Assembly (NCBI GenBank): GCA_022712835.1
Contig: JAFLJU010000325.1
Span: forward strand, 1 to 12,338
DNA from: Desulfobacteraceae bacterium
Lineage (GTDB): Bacteria; Desulfobacterota; Desulfobacteria; Desulfobacterales; Desulfobacteraceae
Length of the DNA: 12,338 nt
Direction: 5' to 3'
A program made the translations under genes and the position numbers. This document shows positions 1 to 6,329 of this stretch, one piece after another. Each line of letters opens with the position of its first letter. Position 1 is the stretch's first letter. A model generated the notes under the pieces. The model saw only the letters and a list, made by a program, of their open reading frames with translations. It did no database searches and had not been told where the DNA came from.

Positions 1-539
1 CGGCATCGGATATGTTTGAGATGGGCGTTAAACTTCAGGTTTTGAGACGCGGCACCATGTTTGCCATGAGAGCGCAGAAGCTTTACAACCTGTATACCGA
101 TTACAACTCCATAGAAGAAATTCCGGCAAAGGAACGGGAAATCATTGAAAAACAAATTTTCAAAAAAAACCTTGATGAAATCTGGGAAATGACAATTGAT
201 TTTTTCAATCATCGTGATCCAAGACAGATTAAAAAAGCTGAAAATAATTCCAAAAAGAAAATGGCGCTTATCTTCAGATGGTATCTGGGTCTGGCTTCCA
301 GGTGGTCGAATATCGGAGAAAAAGGCCGTGAGATGGATTATCAAATCTGGTGCGGCCCATCCATGGGCGCTTTTAATTCCTGGGTTAAACACTCCTACCT
401 TGAAAAGCCTGAGAACAGAACCGTTGTTGATGTTGCAAAACATATATTAACCGGTGCGGCTTATCTTTACAGAATTCAAAATCTTGCCGGACAGGGAATT
501 TATCTGGCGCCTGATTATTTGGTTTATAGGCCTGGATAA
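1..539 (+). CDS. pfaD: PfaD family enoyl reductase / polyunsaturated fatty acid-polyketide biosynthesis protein, C-terminal part
   Basis: The reading frame is already open at the left edge: the first full codons read A-S-D before the first Met at 12. About 178 C-terminal residues remain, against a usual length of roughly 530-560. Family hallmarks seen are ASDMFEMGVKLQVL followed by RRGTMFAMRA, the KLY...IPAKER segment, and the tail CGPSMGAFNSWV, then PENR and GAAYLYRIQ. In this family the N-terminal 2-nitropropane-dioxygenase-like TIM barrel binds FMN and acts as a stand-alone trans enoyl reductase for PUFA synthases and related trans-AT polyketide or secondary-lipid synthases. That barrel lies mostly outside the window. 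Nothing downstream on this strand belongs to such a cluster, so this is probably the cluster's last gene. The product of the synthase cannot be told from here. Family assignment is firm; the exact pathway is inference. Confidence 0.88.
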   Translation, partial: ASDMFEMGVKLQVLRRGTMFAMRAQKLYNLYTDYNSIEEIPAKEREIIEKQIFKKNLDEIWEMTIDFFNHRDPRQIKKAENNSKKKMALIFRWYLGLASRWSNIGEKGREMDYQIWCGPSMGAFNSWVKHSYLEKPENRTVVDVAKHILTGAAYLYRIQNLAGQGIYLAPDYLVYRPG

Positions 540-573
540 AAGGGATGCTGTAAATATCCTAAATTTTTCAAGG

Positions 574-642
574 CGGTTCATTTTGCATGTTAAAATTTAT
601 AATGTGTTGTGCGACTTTGTTAAATATATATTGTCCCGGTTA
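574..642 (+). repeat. 69-bp dispersed repeat, copy 1
   Basis: This AT-rich block recurs in the same orientation at 12204-12272 with 63 of 69 bases identical and no gaps. The differences are at 578, 589, 608, 609, 615 and 623. Similarity stops abruptly at both edges. It starts 34 bp after the pfaD stop. It ends with TTGTCCCGGTTA. A weak internal ATTTT/AAAAT hairpin is present in both copies. It does not behave like coding sequence. It is probably a short intergenic or REP/MITE-like element, but I cannot name it. Confidence 0.8.
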
Positions 643-905
643 CAGGATCTTTGGGAATCCCATAACTGGGTGCAAAATATCTGGAAACACAATCAGTCCG
701 GTCTCCGGGTGCAGTGACGACTGTATGGGTGAAGTCGCTCGATTAAATTCAAGTCGGGTTTTATGCTCCTTTTTCTCGTTTGGTACAAAAAAATCATGGC
801 CCATTGTTTCTGGATTTGATAGCTTAAATCCGGGTCTGTGTAAACAGTCCCAGGCCACAAAAACAGATGTCAGGCATGGAACTTAAATGAATATGGAGAC
901 GGATA
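643..905. other. Gene-poor stretch, no recognisable gene
   Basis: Between the repeat and the small gene at 906 both strands carry open frames. The minus-strand frame at 640-858 would give 72 residues and takes its stop from the repeat's last bases. The plus-strand frame at 587-886 would give 99 residues, starting inside the repeat. Neither has a convincing ribosome binding site and I recognise neither product. A decayed gene is possible, since the minus-strand frame ends exactly at the repeat boundary. Confidence 0.35.
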
Positions 906-1091
906 ATGGCTGAACACAATTGTGAAAAATGCAAGTTTCGGGCAACATATGACAAGAATCATGGATCCTTTTTAGGGCGGGTATGGCGATGGCATATTAA
1001 TTGGTGCCCTGGCTGGAAACGCTATATCACCTCTATTCCCGAGGACAAAAAAGCTGAACTCACAGAACAATATGGTTTGAAAAAAAGCTGA
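906..1091 (+). CDS. Small Cys/Trp-rich conserved-type protein of unknown function (61 aa)
   Basis: The start ATG follows GGAGACGG at good spacing, which supports this start. The protein has a C6-x2-C9 pair, then SFLGRVWRWH (residues 21-30) and NWCPGW (32-37). It ends in a charged, probably helical tail finishing YGLKKS. C6, C9, H30 and C34 could form a small metal site, but that is inference. There is no signal peptide or membrane segment, so it should be cytoplasmic. From memory, small proteins with a WRWH...WCPGWK core occur in sulfate-reducing Desulfobacterota; I know of no assigned function. It stands alone: pfaD ends 366 bp upstream and the next gene converges from the other strand. The low pI-neutral, very compact composition argues against a chance ORF. 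Confidence 0.75.
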   Translation: MAEHNCEKCKFRATYDKNHGSFLGRVWRWHINWCPGWKRYITSIPEDKKAELTEQYGLKKS

Positions 1092-1212
1092 AATCAGTCA
1101 TTTGTATAGAATCAAGTACGTCAGAGTTGCCGCAAATCCTATAATTCTCACACAACATTTAGGTCGGGTTACAGGGGGCCCGGCATTTTGTTGTTTCAAA
1201 AAAAACCCCTGA

Positions 1213-1368
1213 CATACAGAGCTTTCCCTTCTGGATTGTAAGCAGGAAAGCATCCATTTTATCGAATCCATCCAGGGAATGAAGAACAATGATCCGTATC
1301 TGGATCACCTGGTAAAACCCTTTGAGAATATGACATATGCCGCCATGGTTACCAAGTGGCTGGCCTGA
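1213..1368 (+). pseudogene. Possible gene remnant (51 codons, no start)
   Basis: The 327 bp between the small Cys protein and the phzF-like gene hold no complete gene. This frame follows an in-frame TGA at 1210-1212 and runs to TGA at 1366-1368. It reads like the end of a protein, with segments ESIHFIESIQGMKNNDPYLD and LVKPFENMTYAAMVTKWLA. There is no start codon with a ribosome site apart from one internal ATG. The composition looks protein-like, but I cannot name the family. It could be a 3' scrap left by a deletion or simply a chance frame. Confidence 0.25.
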
Positions 1369-1418
1369 AACAGGAACGGGTGATTGTTCTGTCTGAATCA
1401 TTTTCATTTCAAATCTTC

Positions 1419-2327
1419 CTATAAATCGATTGTAGTCTTAAACACAATAACAGCATCCCCGATAATCCGACCGATTTCGGGGTGCCCCTGTTCATTTAAT
1501 TCCATTTCCACTTCTACTATGCCTTTTCTCCCTACGGAAAAGCCCTGATACACCTTAAAATTCACCTTTTTCTGACCATCCGTTGGAAGAAGTAAGCCAT
1601 GTTGAATTAAATAGGCCCCCAAAGCACCTCCTGAGCTTCCATTTACAGGATCTTCATTAATACCCATGGCTGGACCAAACATCCGGGCGCTTATTAGACA
1701 ATCTGCTTTTGGTGATTGTGGAGCAAACACCAAATATCCATTACATTTGATTTGCTGGCTAATTTCAGTTAATCGTGAAAAATCAGGCGTCAGTTTTTTC
1801 AATGTCTCAAAAGAGTTAAGTGCAATAAAGACCTTACTGTGACCGGTTGATACAATTTGAATGGGGGCATTTTCAATCATATCACGTTCTTGTATACCCA
1901 AGGCCAGTTCTATTTTCTCCCTCAACAATTGATTTAGCGGTTCCTCAAATTGGATATCGCCCTGGGTCATAACAATTTTATAATCCTGGTTTTGTTTAAT
2001 GATATCCACTGGCAAACACCCGACACCAACCTTCTGGATCAACCGCTGTGACGGCAACATGCGTTCAACAGCCAAAACATAATGAGCGGCAATCGTGGCG
2101 TGCCCACACATGGGAACTTCCATTTGCGGAGTGAAAAAACGCACATGCACATCATATTCCCCTGGTTTCCCATCAAAAATAAAAGCAGTTTCCGAATTGT
2201 TCATTTCCCGAGCAATCTTCTGCATGGTATTTTCATCCATATTGTCTGCATTAATGACAACTCCGGCAGGGTTTCCGGCAAATCGTTCCTTGGTAAATGA
2301 ATCAATTTGATACAAAGTGTATCTCAT
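1419..2327 (-). CDS. PhzF family isomerase/epimerase-like protein
   Basis: The 302-residue length matches the family (about 280-300). The N-terminus MRYTLYQIDSFTKERFAGNP with GNPAGVV at 18-24 is typical. NNSETAF carries the catalytic Glu at residue 46. FTPQMEVPMCGHATIAAHYV (65-84) and the second-half EDPVNGSSGGALGAYL (225-240) are the paired signature motifs of the two diaminopimelate-epimerase-like lobes. PhzF itself isomerises trans-2,3-dihydro-3-hydroxyanthranilate in phenazine synthesis. Most genomic members, such as E. coli YddE, have no known substrate, and no phenazine genes are nearby, so I do not use the phzF symbol. The protein is cytoplasmic with no signal peptide. The ribosome site upstream of the ATG is weak (CGGAAT). 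The preceding gene on the strand ends 107 bp upstream with a hairpin between, so it may be transcribed separately. Confidence 0.88.
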   Translation of the reverse strand: MRYTLYQIDSFTKERFAGNPAGVVINADNMDENTMQKIAREMNNSETAFIFDGKPGEYDVHVRFFTPQMEVPMCGHATIAAHYVLAVERMLPSQRLIQKVGVGCLPVDIIKQNQDYKIVMTQGDIQFEEPLNQLLREKIELALGIQERDMIENAPIQIVSTGHSKVFIALNSFETLKKLTPDFSRLTEISQQIKCNGYLVFAPQSPKADCLISARMFGPAMGINEDPVNGSSGGALGAYLIQHGLLLPTDGQKKVNFKVYQGFSVGRKGIVEVEMELNEQGHPEIGRIIGDAVIVFKTTIDL

Positions 2328-2388
2328 AAATATTCCGTTTGTTATGATGAAAAAAAATTATCGCCTAGTTACCGATTATTTAATTCAA

Positions 2389-2408
2389 CTCCCAGTTTTT
2401 TGTGGGAG
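2389..2408. terminator. Hairpin between two minus-strand genes, weak terminator candidate
   Basis: CTCCCA at 2389-2394 pairs with TGGGAG at 2403-2408 around an 8-base T-rich loop. It lies 27-46 bp after the stop of the 2435-3070 gene in the direction of transcription. On that strand no U-run follows it, so it is a poor intrinsic terminator and may instead pause transcription or be chance. Confidence 0.3.
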
Positions 2409-2434
2409 GATCACCGTTGGCGTTAAGTGATTTG

Positions 2435-3070
2435 TTATATTATTTCAGTTTTAGGTAAAGATTCATCCTGCTCCATTAACTCATAGAAGAATTTGACAGA
2501 ATTAAATTGAAACGTTCTGATAATAATCCAATGTGAGATAGATCCCAATATGATACCTATCCCAAAGGGGATGAGCTTCAGGATTAAATTAAAAATAAAC
2601 TTTTTTGCTAATGCTTTTTGTGATTTTTTAATAATTAATCTTATCGCCTTGTCTGACAGGTTTTTAACCATTTTTTCCCCAATTGGATTGCCAAAATCCA
2701 CAACCGTATCAATGTCTAAAGTGGAACCAAAGCATTTAAGGGTTACACGTTTAAGTTTATCTGTGTCAGATATTCCATAGCAATATCCAATTGAAAAAAT
2801 AAGATAAACTTGATTCTTGATTAATTGGGAAAAATCGAATAATGAAATTCCAATTTGAATCATGGATCCAACGCCAGGAATTGCACCGGGAATGGCCATT
2901 ATCCCCCCTTGAATTGCGCATTTTTTCTTTATTTTAATCGCTACTTTTTTTGCTAATTTGTCGTTGTCCAATTTTGGATGTTTGGTTTTTATATCATCTA
3001 CGAACGCAAAAATTTCATCCGTATTTCCCGCAATCAGTTCAATAATTTTAAAAACAGTTTTTTCAATCAT
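2435..3070 (-). CDS. Hydrophobic EcsC-like protein, function unknown (211 aa)
   Basis: A charged helical N-terminus (residues 1-50, many Lys/Asp) precedes a Gly/Pro-rich hydrophobic hairpin, GGIMAIPGAIPGVGSMIQIG at 55-74. A second hydrophobic stretch covers 86-100 and a third, FNLILKLIPFGIGIILGSIS, covers 160-179. This order (a short PGxPGxG hydrophobic segment, then IGYCYGI, then a C-terminal IPFGIGxxLG segment) resembles EcsC-family and related membrane-associated proteins, but the match is from pattern memory and weak. There is no signal peptide, and association with the inner membrane is likely. The start ATG has no good Shine-Dalgarno sequence, and the gene is more AT-rich than its neighbours, hinting at a different history. 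It stands between the phzF-like and MarR genes with no evident partnership. Confidence 0.7.
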   Translation of the reverse strand: MIEKTVFKIIELIAGNTDEIFAFVDDIKTKHPKLDNDKLAKKVAIKIKKKCAIQGGIMAIPGAIPGVGSMIQIGISLFDFSQLIKNQVYLIFSIGYCYGISDTDKLKRVTLKCFGSTLDIDTVVDFGNPIGEKMVKNLSDKAIRLIIKKSQKALAKKFIFNLILKLIPFGIGIILGSISHWIIIRTFQFNSVKFFYELMEQDESLPKTEII

Positions 3071-3262
3071 TTTTTGCTTATAACATGAAAACCTGTAGTT
3101 TATCCGACAGCATTTTCGTTTGTTGGATAATATTTAAAAAAAGACTTATCTCATCCGCCAGTTTTTTTGGGGAGAAAAACCCCCGGCTACCCGATTAGAG
3201 TTATGTATGCTGTCTCCGGAATTTTGTGTGATACGAATCAACATCAAAGCCTTCAGGCAAGA

Positions 3263-3697
3263 TCAATATGGAAAGAATACCTTTTTTCCAAGAACATCCA
3301 TCGAAGATATAATGGATTTCATCTCATCCTCAGACAGTTCCCCCGCTTGTTTCCAGAAATTCTTCTGGATTCTTTCAAATGTGCGTAACATAAGATTTTG
3401 TCCCGGCTCGGATAGACTTATTGTGGTCTTCCGCCTGTCATTCACATTGGATTCTTTTACAATAAAGTCTAACTTGAAAAGTTTTTTAAGTTCCCTGCTG
3501 GCATTGGGTACGGAAATATTTAAACAATCGGCCACCTGACTTGTCGTCACCGCTTTATTGAAAAAAACATACTCCAGTATAGAGTACTGCTGGGGAGTGA
3601 TTTTATTAGAACGGGCATCTTTTGTCAGGAAATGAGTACTGGAATGCACATTGCCGATAAAATTAATAACCGTCTGAAAAAAATGATTTTTATCCAT
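3263..3697 (-). CDS. MarR family transcriptional regulator
   Basis: At 144 residues it has the family's normal size. Helical dimerisation segments flank a winged helix. The helix-turn-helix is VTTSQVADCLNISVPNASRE (residues 50-69), followed by the wing around NVNDRRKTTISLSEPG (84-99), where DRRK is the usual wing-tip motif. MarR proteins bind DNA as dimers and usually repress until a phenolic, quinone or electrophile ligand or cysteine oxidation releases them. The one cysteine here, C58, lies in the recognition region and could sense oxidation, though that is inference. It is transcribed divergently from the quinone reductase-like gene at 3819, with a strong palindrome between them. This is the classic arrangement for autoregulation plus control of the divergent gene. 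Confidence 0.9.
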   Translation of the reverse strand: MDKNHFFQTVINFIGNVHSSTHFLTKDARSNKITPQQYSILEYVFFNKAVTTSQVADCLNISVPNASRELKKLFKLDFIVKESNVNDRRKTTISLSEPGQNLMLRTFERIQKNFWKQAGELSEDEMKSIISSMDVLGKKVFFPY

Positions 3698-3734
3698 AAT
3701 CTTCCCTCAAGATTTCATCAATTCCAGGGTACAT

Positions 3735-3768
3735 TGCTTGTCAATTGATAATTATCATTTGACAAGCA
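3735..3768. promoter_or_regulatory. 34-bp near-perfect palindrome, likely MarR operator
   Basis: All 17 base pairs but one (3745/3758, T against T) are self-complementary, centred between 3751 and 3752. Each half contains TGCTTGTCAA and TGATAA-type sequence, so the element amounts to two inverted CTTGTCAAwTGATAA units. It also supplies a TTGACA hexamer to each strand. Bound regulator here would cover both divergent promoters. Assignment to the adjacent MarR protein is inferred from position. Confidence 0.8.
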
Positions 3769-3787
3769 GTTCCCCCTGCGCTATTTT
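3759..3787 (+). promoter_or_regulatory. Sigma70-type promoter of the reductase gene
   Basis: The -35 hexamer TTGACA (3759-3764) is a perfect consensus. A 17-bp spacer follows, then TATTTT (3782-3787) as -10. The -35 lies in the right arm of the 34-bp palindrome and the -10 abuts the second operator half-site, so repression by steric block is expected. Confidence 0.65.
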
Positions 3788-3788
3788 A

Positions 3789-3803
3789 CTTATCAAATGA
3801 TAA
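3789..3803. promoter_or_regulatory. Second operator site for the MarR regulator
   Basis: CTTATCAAATGATAA matches 14 of 15 bases of the unit in the right arm of the 34-bp palindrome read on the other strand (CTTGTCAAATGATAA). It contains the imperfect palindrome TTATCA-AA-TGATAA. It begins 52 bp after the equivalent base of the first unit, about five helical turns, so it sits on the same face of the DNA. It lies between the -10 and the ribosome site. Confidence 0.65.
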
Positions 3804-3818
3804 CATAAAGGAGATATC

Positions 3819-4406
3819 ATGAACATACTAATTATATACACACACCCGAATCATCAAAGTTTAAACTATGCTTTTCTTGAGCAAACGCTCAAAGGTATAT
3901 CGGAAAATGAAGGCAAAAATGAGATCAAAGTCATTGATCTATATAAAGAAGAGTTTGATCCGATTCTTTTTTTTGATGAGAACAAAAAACGCAGTGATAT
4001 GCACATCGATCAGAAATTTGCAGCTTATAGAGAGCAGATTCTTTGGGCCGACAAATTGGTCTTTATCTATCCAATATGGTGGGGAAGACCCCCTGCCATG
4101 TTACTCGGATACATTGATCAATTATTTTCAACGAATTTCGCATATCGAAATAAAGGTAAATATTCCCACGAAGGTCTGCTCAAAGGAAAATCAGCAATTT
4201 GTATTTCAACCATGAAGGGCCCCAAAAACTACCCTTTATTTTTTTTGAACAATGCTCACAAAGCGCTAATGAAAAAGGCTCTCTTTAATTTCGTTGGAAT
4301 TAAAAAAGTAAAATTTTTCGAATTTGGCAGTGCAGAGTATTCAAAACAAAAGCAAAAACCCAAGCTGAAAAAAGTTTATAATTATTTTAAAGCACTTCCG
4401 GCTTGA
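3819..4406 (+). CDS. Flavodoxin-fold NAD(P)H:quinone oxidoreductase-like protein
   Basis: The ATG follows AAAGGAGATATC, a strong ribosome site. The N-terminus MNILIIYTHPNHQSLN is the flavin-phosphate loop typical of the MdaB/KefF/DT-diaphorase group. WADKLVFIYPIWWGRPPAML (residues 76-95) is the signature beta-strand and loop around the isoalloxazine ring. GLLKGKSAICISTMKG (119-134) is the following strand. The length, 195 residues, is normal. Such FMN or FAD enzymes carry out two-electron reduction of quinones or electrophiles in the cytoplasm, protecting against redox cycling. Its divergence from a MarR gene with shared operators suggests induction by quinone-like compounds. The last 25 residues are very Lys-rich. 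The physiological substrate is unknown. Confidence 0.87.
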   Translation: MNILIIYTHPNHQSLNYAFLEQTLKGISENEGKNEIKVIDLYKEEFDPILFFDENKKRSDMHIDQKFAAYREQILWADKLVFIYPIWWGRPPAMLLGYIDQLFSTNFAYRNKGKYSHEGLLKGKSAICISTMKGPKNYPLFFLNNAHKALMKKALFNFVGIKKVKFFEFGSAEYSKQKQKPKLKKVYNYFKALPA

Positions 4407-4454
4407 AATGTTGGTTAGATCAGGTGCCGCCGGGCAGTATCGCCTCAGAGATCA

Positions 4455-4485
4455 TTGGTGGGGACAGCGCGAGTGTCCTCACTAA
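4455..4485. terminator. Long hairpin between convergent genes, likely bidirectional transcription end
   Basis: Bases 4455-4466 pair with 4474-4485 over 12 pairs (two G-T wobbles) around the 7-base loop GCGCGAG. It lies about 50 bp past the reductase stop and about 100 bp past the stop of the oncoming lipoprotein gene. Neither strand has a clean U-run, so it is not a textbook intrinsic terminator. A smaller 7-bp hairpin with a 4-base loop follows at 4534-4551. Confidence 0.45.
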
Positions 4486-4581
4486 CTTTGGACTTAGAAT
4501 AATATTTCTATTGTTAATCATGATATTTACAGGTCGGTTTTTGTAAATCGAACGAAATATACTCAAAAATATCGCAAAGTA

Positions 4582-5586
4582 TCACAAATTCCAGCCCCAG
4601 AACTTTAAAAAAGTTTTAAAATCGCGCATGTCCGAGGCGTCCCTGTTCCAGGGGGGAAGGCTGGTATAAAATTGGATGCTGTCATTTTTGTTTTTCCCGA
4701 GTTTTTTATCTTCCCCGATACGCCAGTCAAAGGTCCACCAACTCATAAAAAATCTTTCCCATATTTTCGTACTTGATTTGACATAATCTGTCCTCGGACC
4801 AGATATTTCATAAAAAGAGGTGAACCTCCGGTCTCCAAGGGGCAGGGTTTCAAGAGAGTCCAGGGGGGCAAGAGGTGCCGTTGACAGAAGATATGGCCCA
4901 AGAGATTTCTTGTCCGACAACCAGGCATCTTTTATCCTGTGGGTTGCATTCCGGAGAGTCAGCACCAGTCTGATTTCTTTATCAAAGCGGGGGTATTTGA
5001 GCATTCCGGGAAGATTCTCTGAATAGACTGTTTGCCTGCCTTTATCCCAGCTTTTTGGGAATGCCTGCTCCGGCATATATGATGTGGGAATAAAGGCAAG
5101 GTAACATCCGCAGGTATGCACCAGCGTATAAAGAACAGGTTGACCTTTAAGGTTCAAGGTCGCGATTACAAGTAATCCCACATTTTCACCCGCTCCCAGA
5201 TAAAGCGGGAAAAAGTTTAAAGGCACTTTTTCAAAATGAACCCTGAATACCAAATTGGTGTAGGTTGACCGGGATGTTTGAAACCGTCTTGTCTCATAGT
5301 AGATGGTGGGCTTTTCCGGATTAACAAATACCTTTTCGGTTAAATCTTTAGTTACCTGCGCCATCGGTGTACCAATTAGATTATAGGGCTTTTCAGGTTG
5401 TTCGATCATAAAAACAGGAGAAAAATTTGCCAGAAGTGTTCCATTCTCTTCTGCTGTTATGGCCTTGAGATCAGTTGCAGGCTGAGTCGTGTTCATCGTA
5501 GCACAGGAGGCAAACAGGCCCAATGATATGACTATCAGAAACAGACCTTGTTTCCTGAAATAATCGGTTATATCATTGATACGCAA
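4582..5586 (-). CDS. Predicted outer-membrane or periplasmic lipoprotein of unknown function (334 aa)
   Basis: The N-terminus has a short charged region ending in RK, then hydrophobic GLFLIVISLGLFASC, giving a lipobox-like FASC with C28 as the lipidated cysteine. A Thr/Ala-rich linker follows. The mature part, with motifs PTIYYETRRFQ (93-103) and VHTCGCYLAF (156-165), is soluble and rich in beta-type sequence. C159 and C161 form a tight pair that could be a disulfide or metal site. I recognise no named family. The start is TTG at 5584-5586. The codon just before it in the same frame is the methyltransferase stop, and the next in-frame ATG is past the signal peptide, so no better start exists. 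An AGG ten bases upstream is the only ribosome-site candidate, so expression probably depends on reinitiation after the upstream gene. Confidence 0.75.
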   Translation of the reverse strand: MRINDITDYFRKQGLFLIVISLGLFASCATMNTTQPATDLKAITAEENGTLLANFSPVFMIEQPEKPYNLIGTPMAQVTKDLTEKVFVNPEKPTIYYETRRFQTSRSTYTNLVFRVHFEKVPLNFFPLYLGAGENVGLLVIATLNLKGQPVLYTLVHTCGCYLAFIPTSYMPEQAFPKSWDKGRQTVYSENLPGMLKYPRFDKEIRLVLTLRNATHRIKDAWLSDKKSLGPYLLSTAPLAPLDSLETLPLGDRRFTSFYEISGPRTDYVKSSTKIWERFFMSWWTFDWRIGEDKKLGKNKNDSIQFYTSLPPWNRDASDMRDFKTFLKFWGWNL

Positions 5587-6210
5587 TCAAGTGACCTGAT
5601 AAACACAGACTTTGCACTGGGAACCTTCCTTTTCAATATAATTTGCGGTGTCAGCTTTTATAAGCTTCCATCGTCCCTCTTTTTCAAGAACATTCATCTT
5701 AAGATGGTATTGATCTTCTTCCCAGGCTGTATCGCGTACAGTAAAGCATATGTGTCCACCAGGTTTTGTGACTCTAAGCAACTCGTTAAACGCTACCGGT
5801 CCTACATGTGCGCAGGTGAATGTTCCAACACTGATTACAGCGTCGTACTGATTGTCTGGGATATTCAGTGAGGAGGTTAAATCTGCTTGGGTGAGGTTCC
5901 GGTAGATCTGTTTTTCCTCCGCTTTTTTCAGCATCTCTTGGGAGTAGTCTAAGCCATCTATATTCTGGTATCCCTTTTTGCTAAGAAGTTCACCAACCAG
6001 ACCAGTCCCACATCCGGCATCGAGAATGGCAACCTGGTGGTCATGTAAGTGGGATTGAAATTCGTTAACGGTAATTGTCGGAGCGACGTAGCCCATTACG
6101 TTGATTAGATCGTGGTCATAAGCATCCGCCCACTCACTGTATGCTTCTTTCAGTTCGTCCTTGTTGGTAGCGTTTAAAACTCGGTCGTGGATTTCCTTGC
6201 GATTGCCCAT
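5587..6210 (-). CDS. Class I SAM-dependent methyltransferase (METTL27/WBSCR27-like)
   Basis: The protein has 207 residues. Motif I, AILDAGCGTG, lies at 61-70. The acidic ribose-binding residue is D88 in IDGLDYSQEML. Motif II is YDAVISVGTF (122-131) and the post-motif III segment is LLRVTKPGGHICFTVR (144-159). The N-terminal YSEWADAYDHDL and the MGYVAP segment are typical of the WBSCR27/METTL27-like group, whose substrate is unknown. It is cytoplasmic with no signal peptide. An AGGA about nine bases before the ATG is a reasonable ribosome site. The stop is immediately followed, in the same frame, by the lipoprotein start, so the two are surely cotranscribed. A promoter candidate lies 48 bp upstream. 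Family assignment is solid; the methyl acceptor cannot be inferred. Confidence 0.87.
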   Translation of the reverse strand: MGNRKEIHDRVLNATNKDELKEAYSEWADAYDHDLINVMGYVAPTITVNEFQSHLHDHQVAILDAGCGTGLVGELLSKKGYQNIDGLDYSQEMLKKAEEKQIYRNLTQADLTSSLNIPDNQYDAVISVGTFTCAHVGPVAFNELLRVTKPGGHICFTVRDTAWEEDQYHLKMNVLEKEGRWKLIKADTANYIEKEGSQCKVCVYQVT

Positions 6211-6257
6211 AATGGATTTTCCTAAAAAATAGTAATGAGTAAAATAAAATAGTTGGT

Positions 6258-6286
6258 ATTATAGATCAGTTCAAACTGGGAGGCAA
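6258..6286 (-). promoter_or_regulatory. Sigma70-like promoter for the methyltransferase-lipoprotein unit
   Basis: On the minus strand TTGCCT (6281-6286) and a perfect TATAAT (6258-6263) are separated by 17 bp. The transcript would begin about 40 bases before the methyltransferase ATG. This would make the last two genes independent of the aldolase upstream. Confidence 0.5.
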
Positions 6287-6329
6287 GTTTTTCAAGGTCG
6301 GATCAATGGTCACATATCTTCCATCCGGG

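Noticed and set aside
1159..1407. 82-residue minus-strand ORF in the gap before the phzF-like gene
   Set aside because: No ribosome site and no recognisable motif. The complementary strand carries a more protein-like short frame, so this is probably a shadow.
3166..3184. GGGG/CCCC hairpin beside a T7 run downstream of the MarR gene as its terminator
   Set aside because: On the MarR strand the stem is followed by an A-run, not a U-run, and the stem is only 4 bp.
5587..5589. TGA between methyltransferase and lipoprotein as a selenocysteine codon
   Set aside because: Selenocysteine insertion would fuse a cytoplasmic enzyme to a signal peptide and lipobox. I see no convincing SECIS-like hairpin just downstream, and reinitiation explains the layout.
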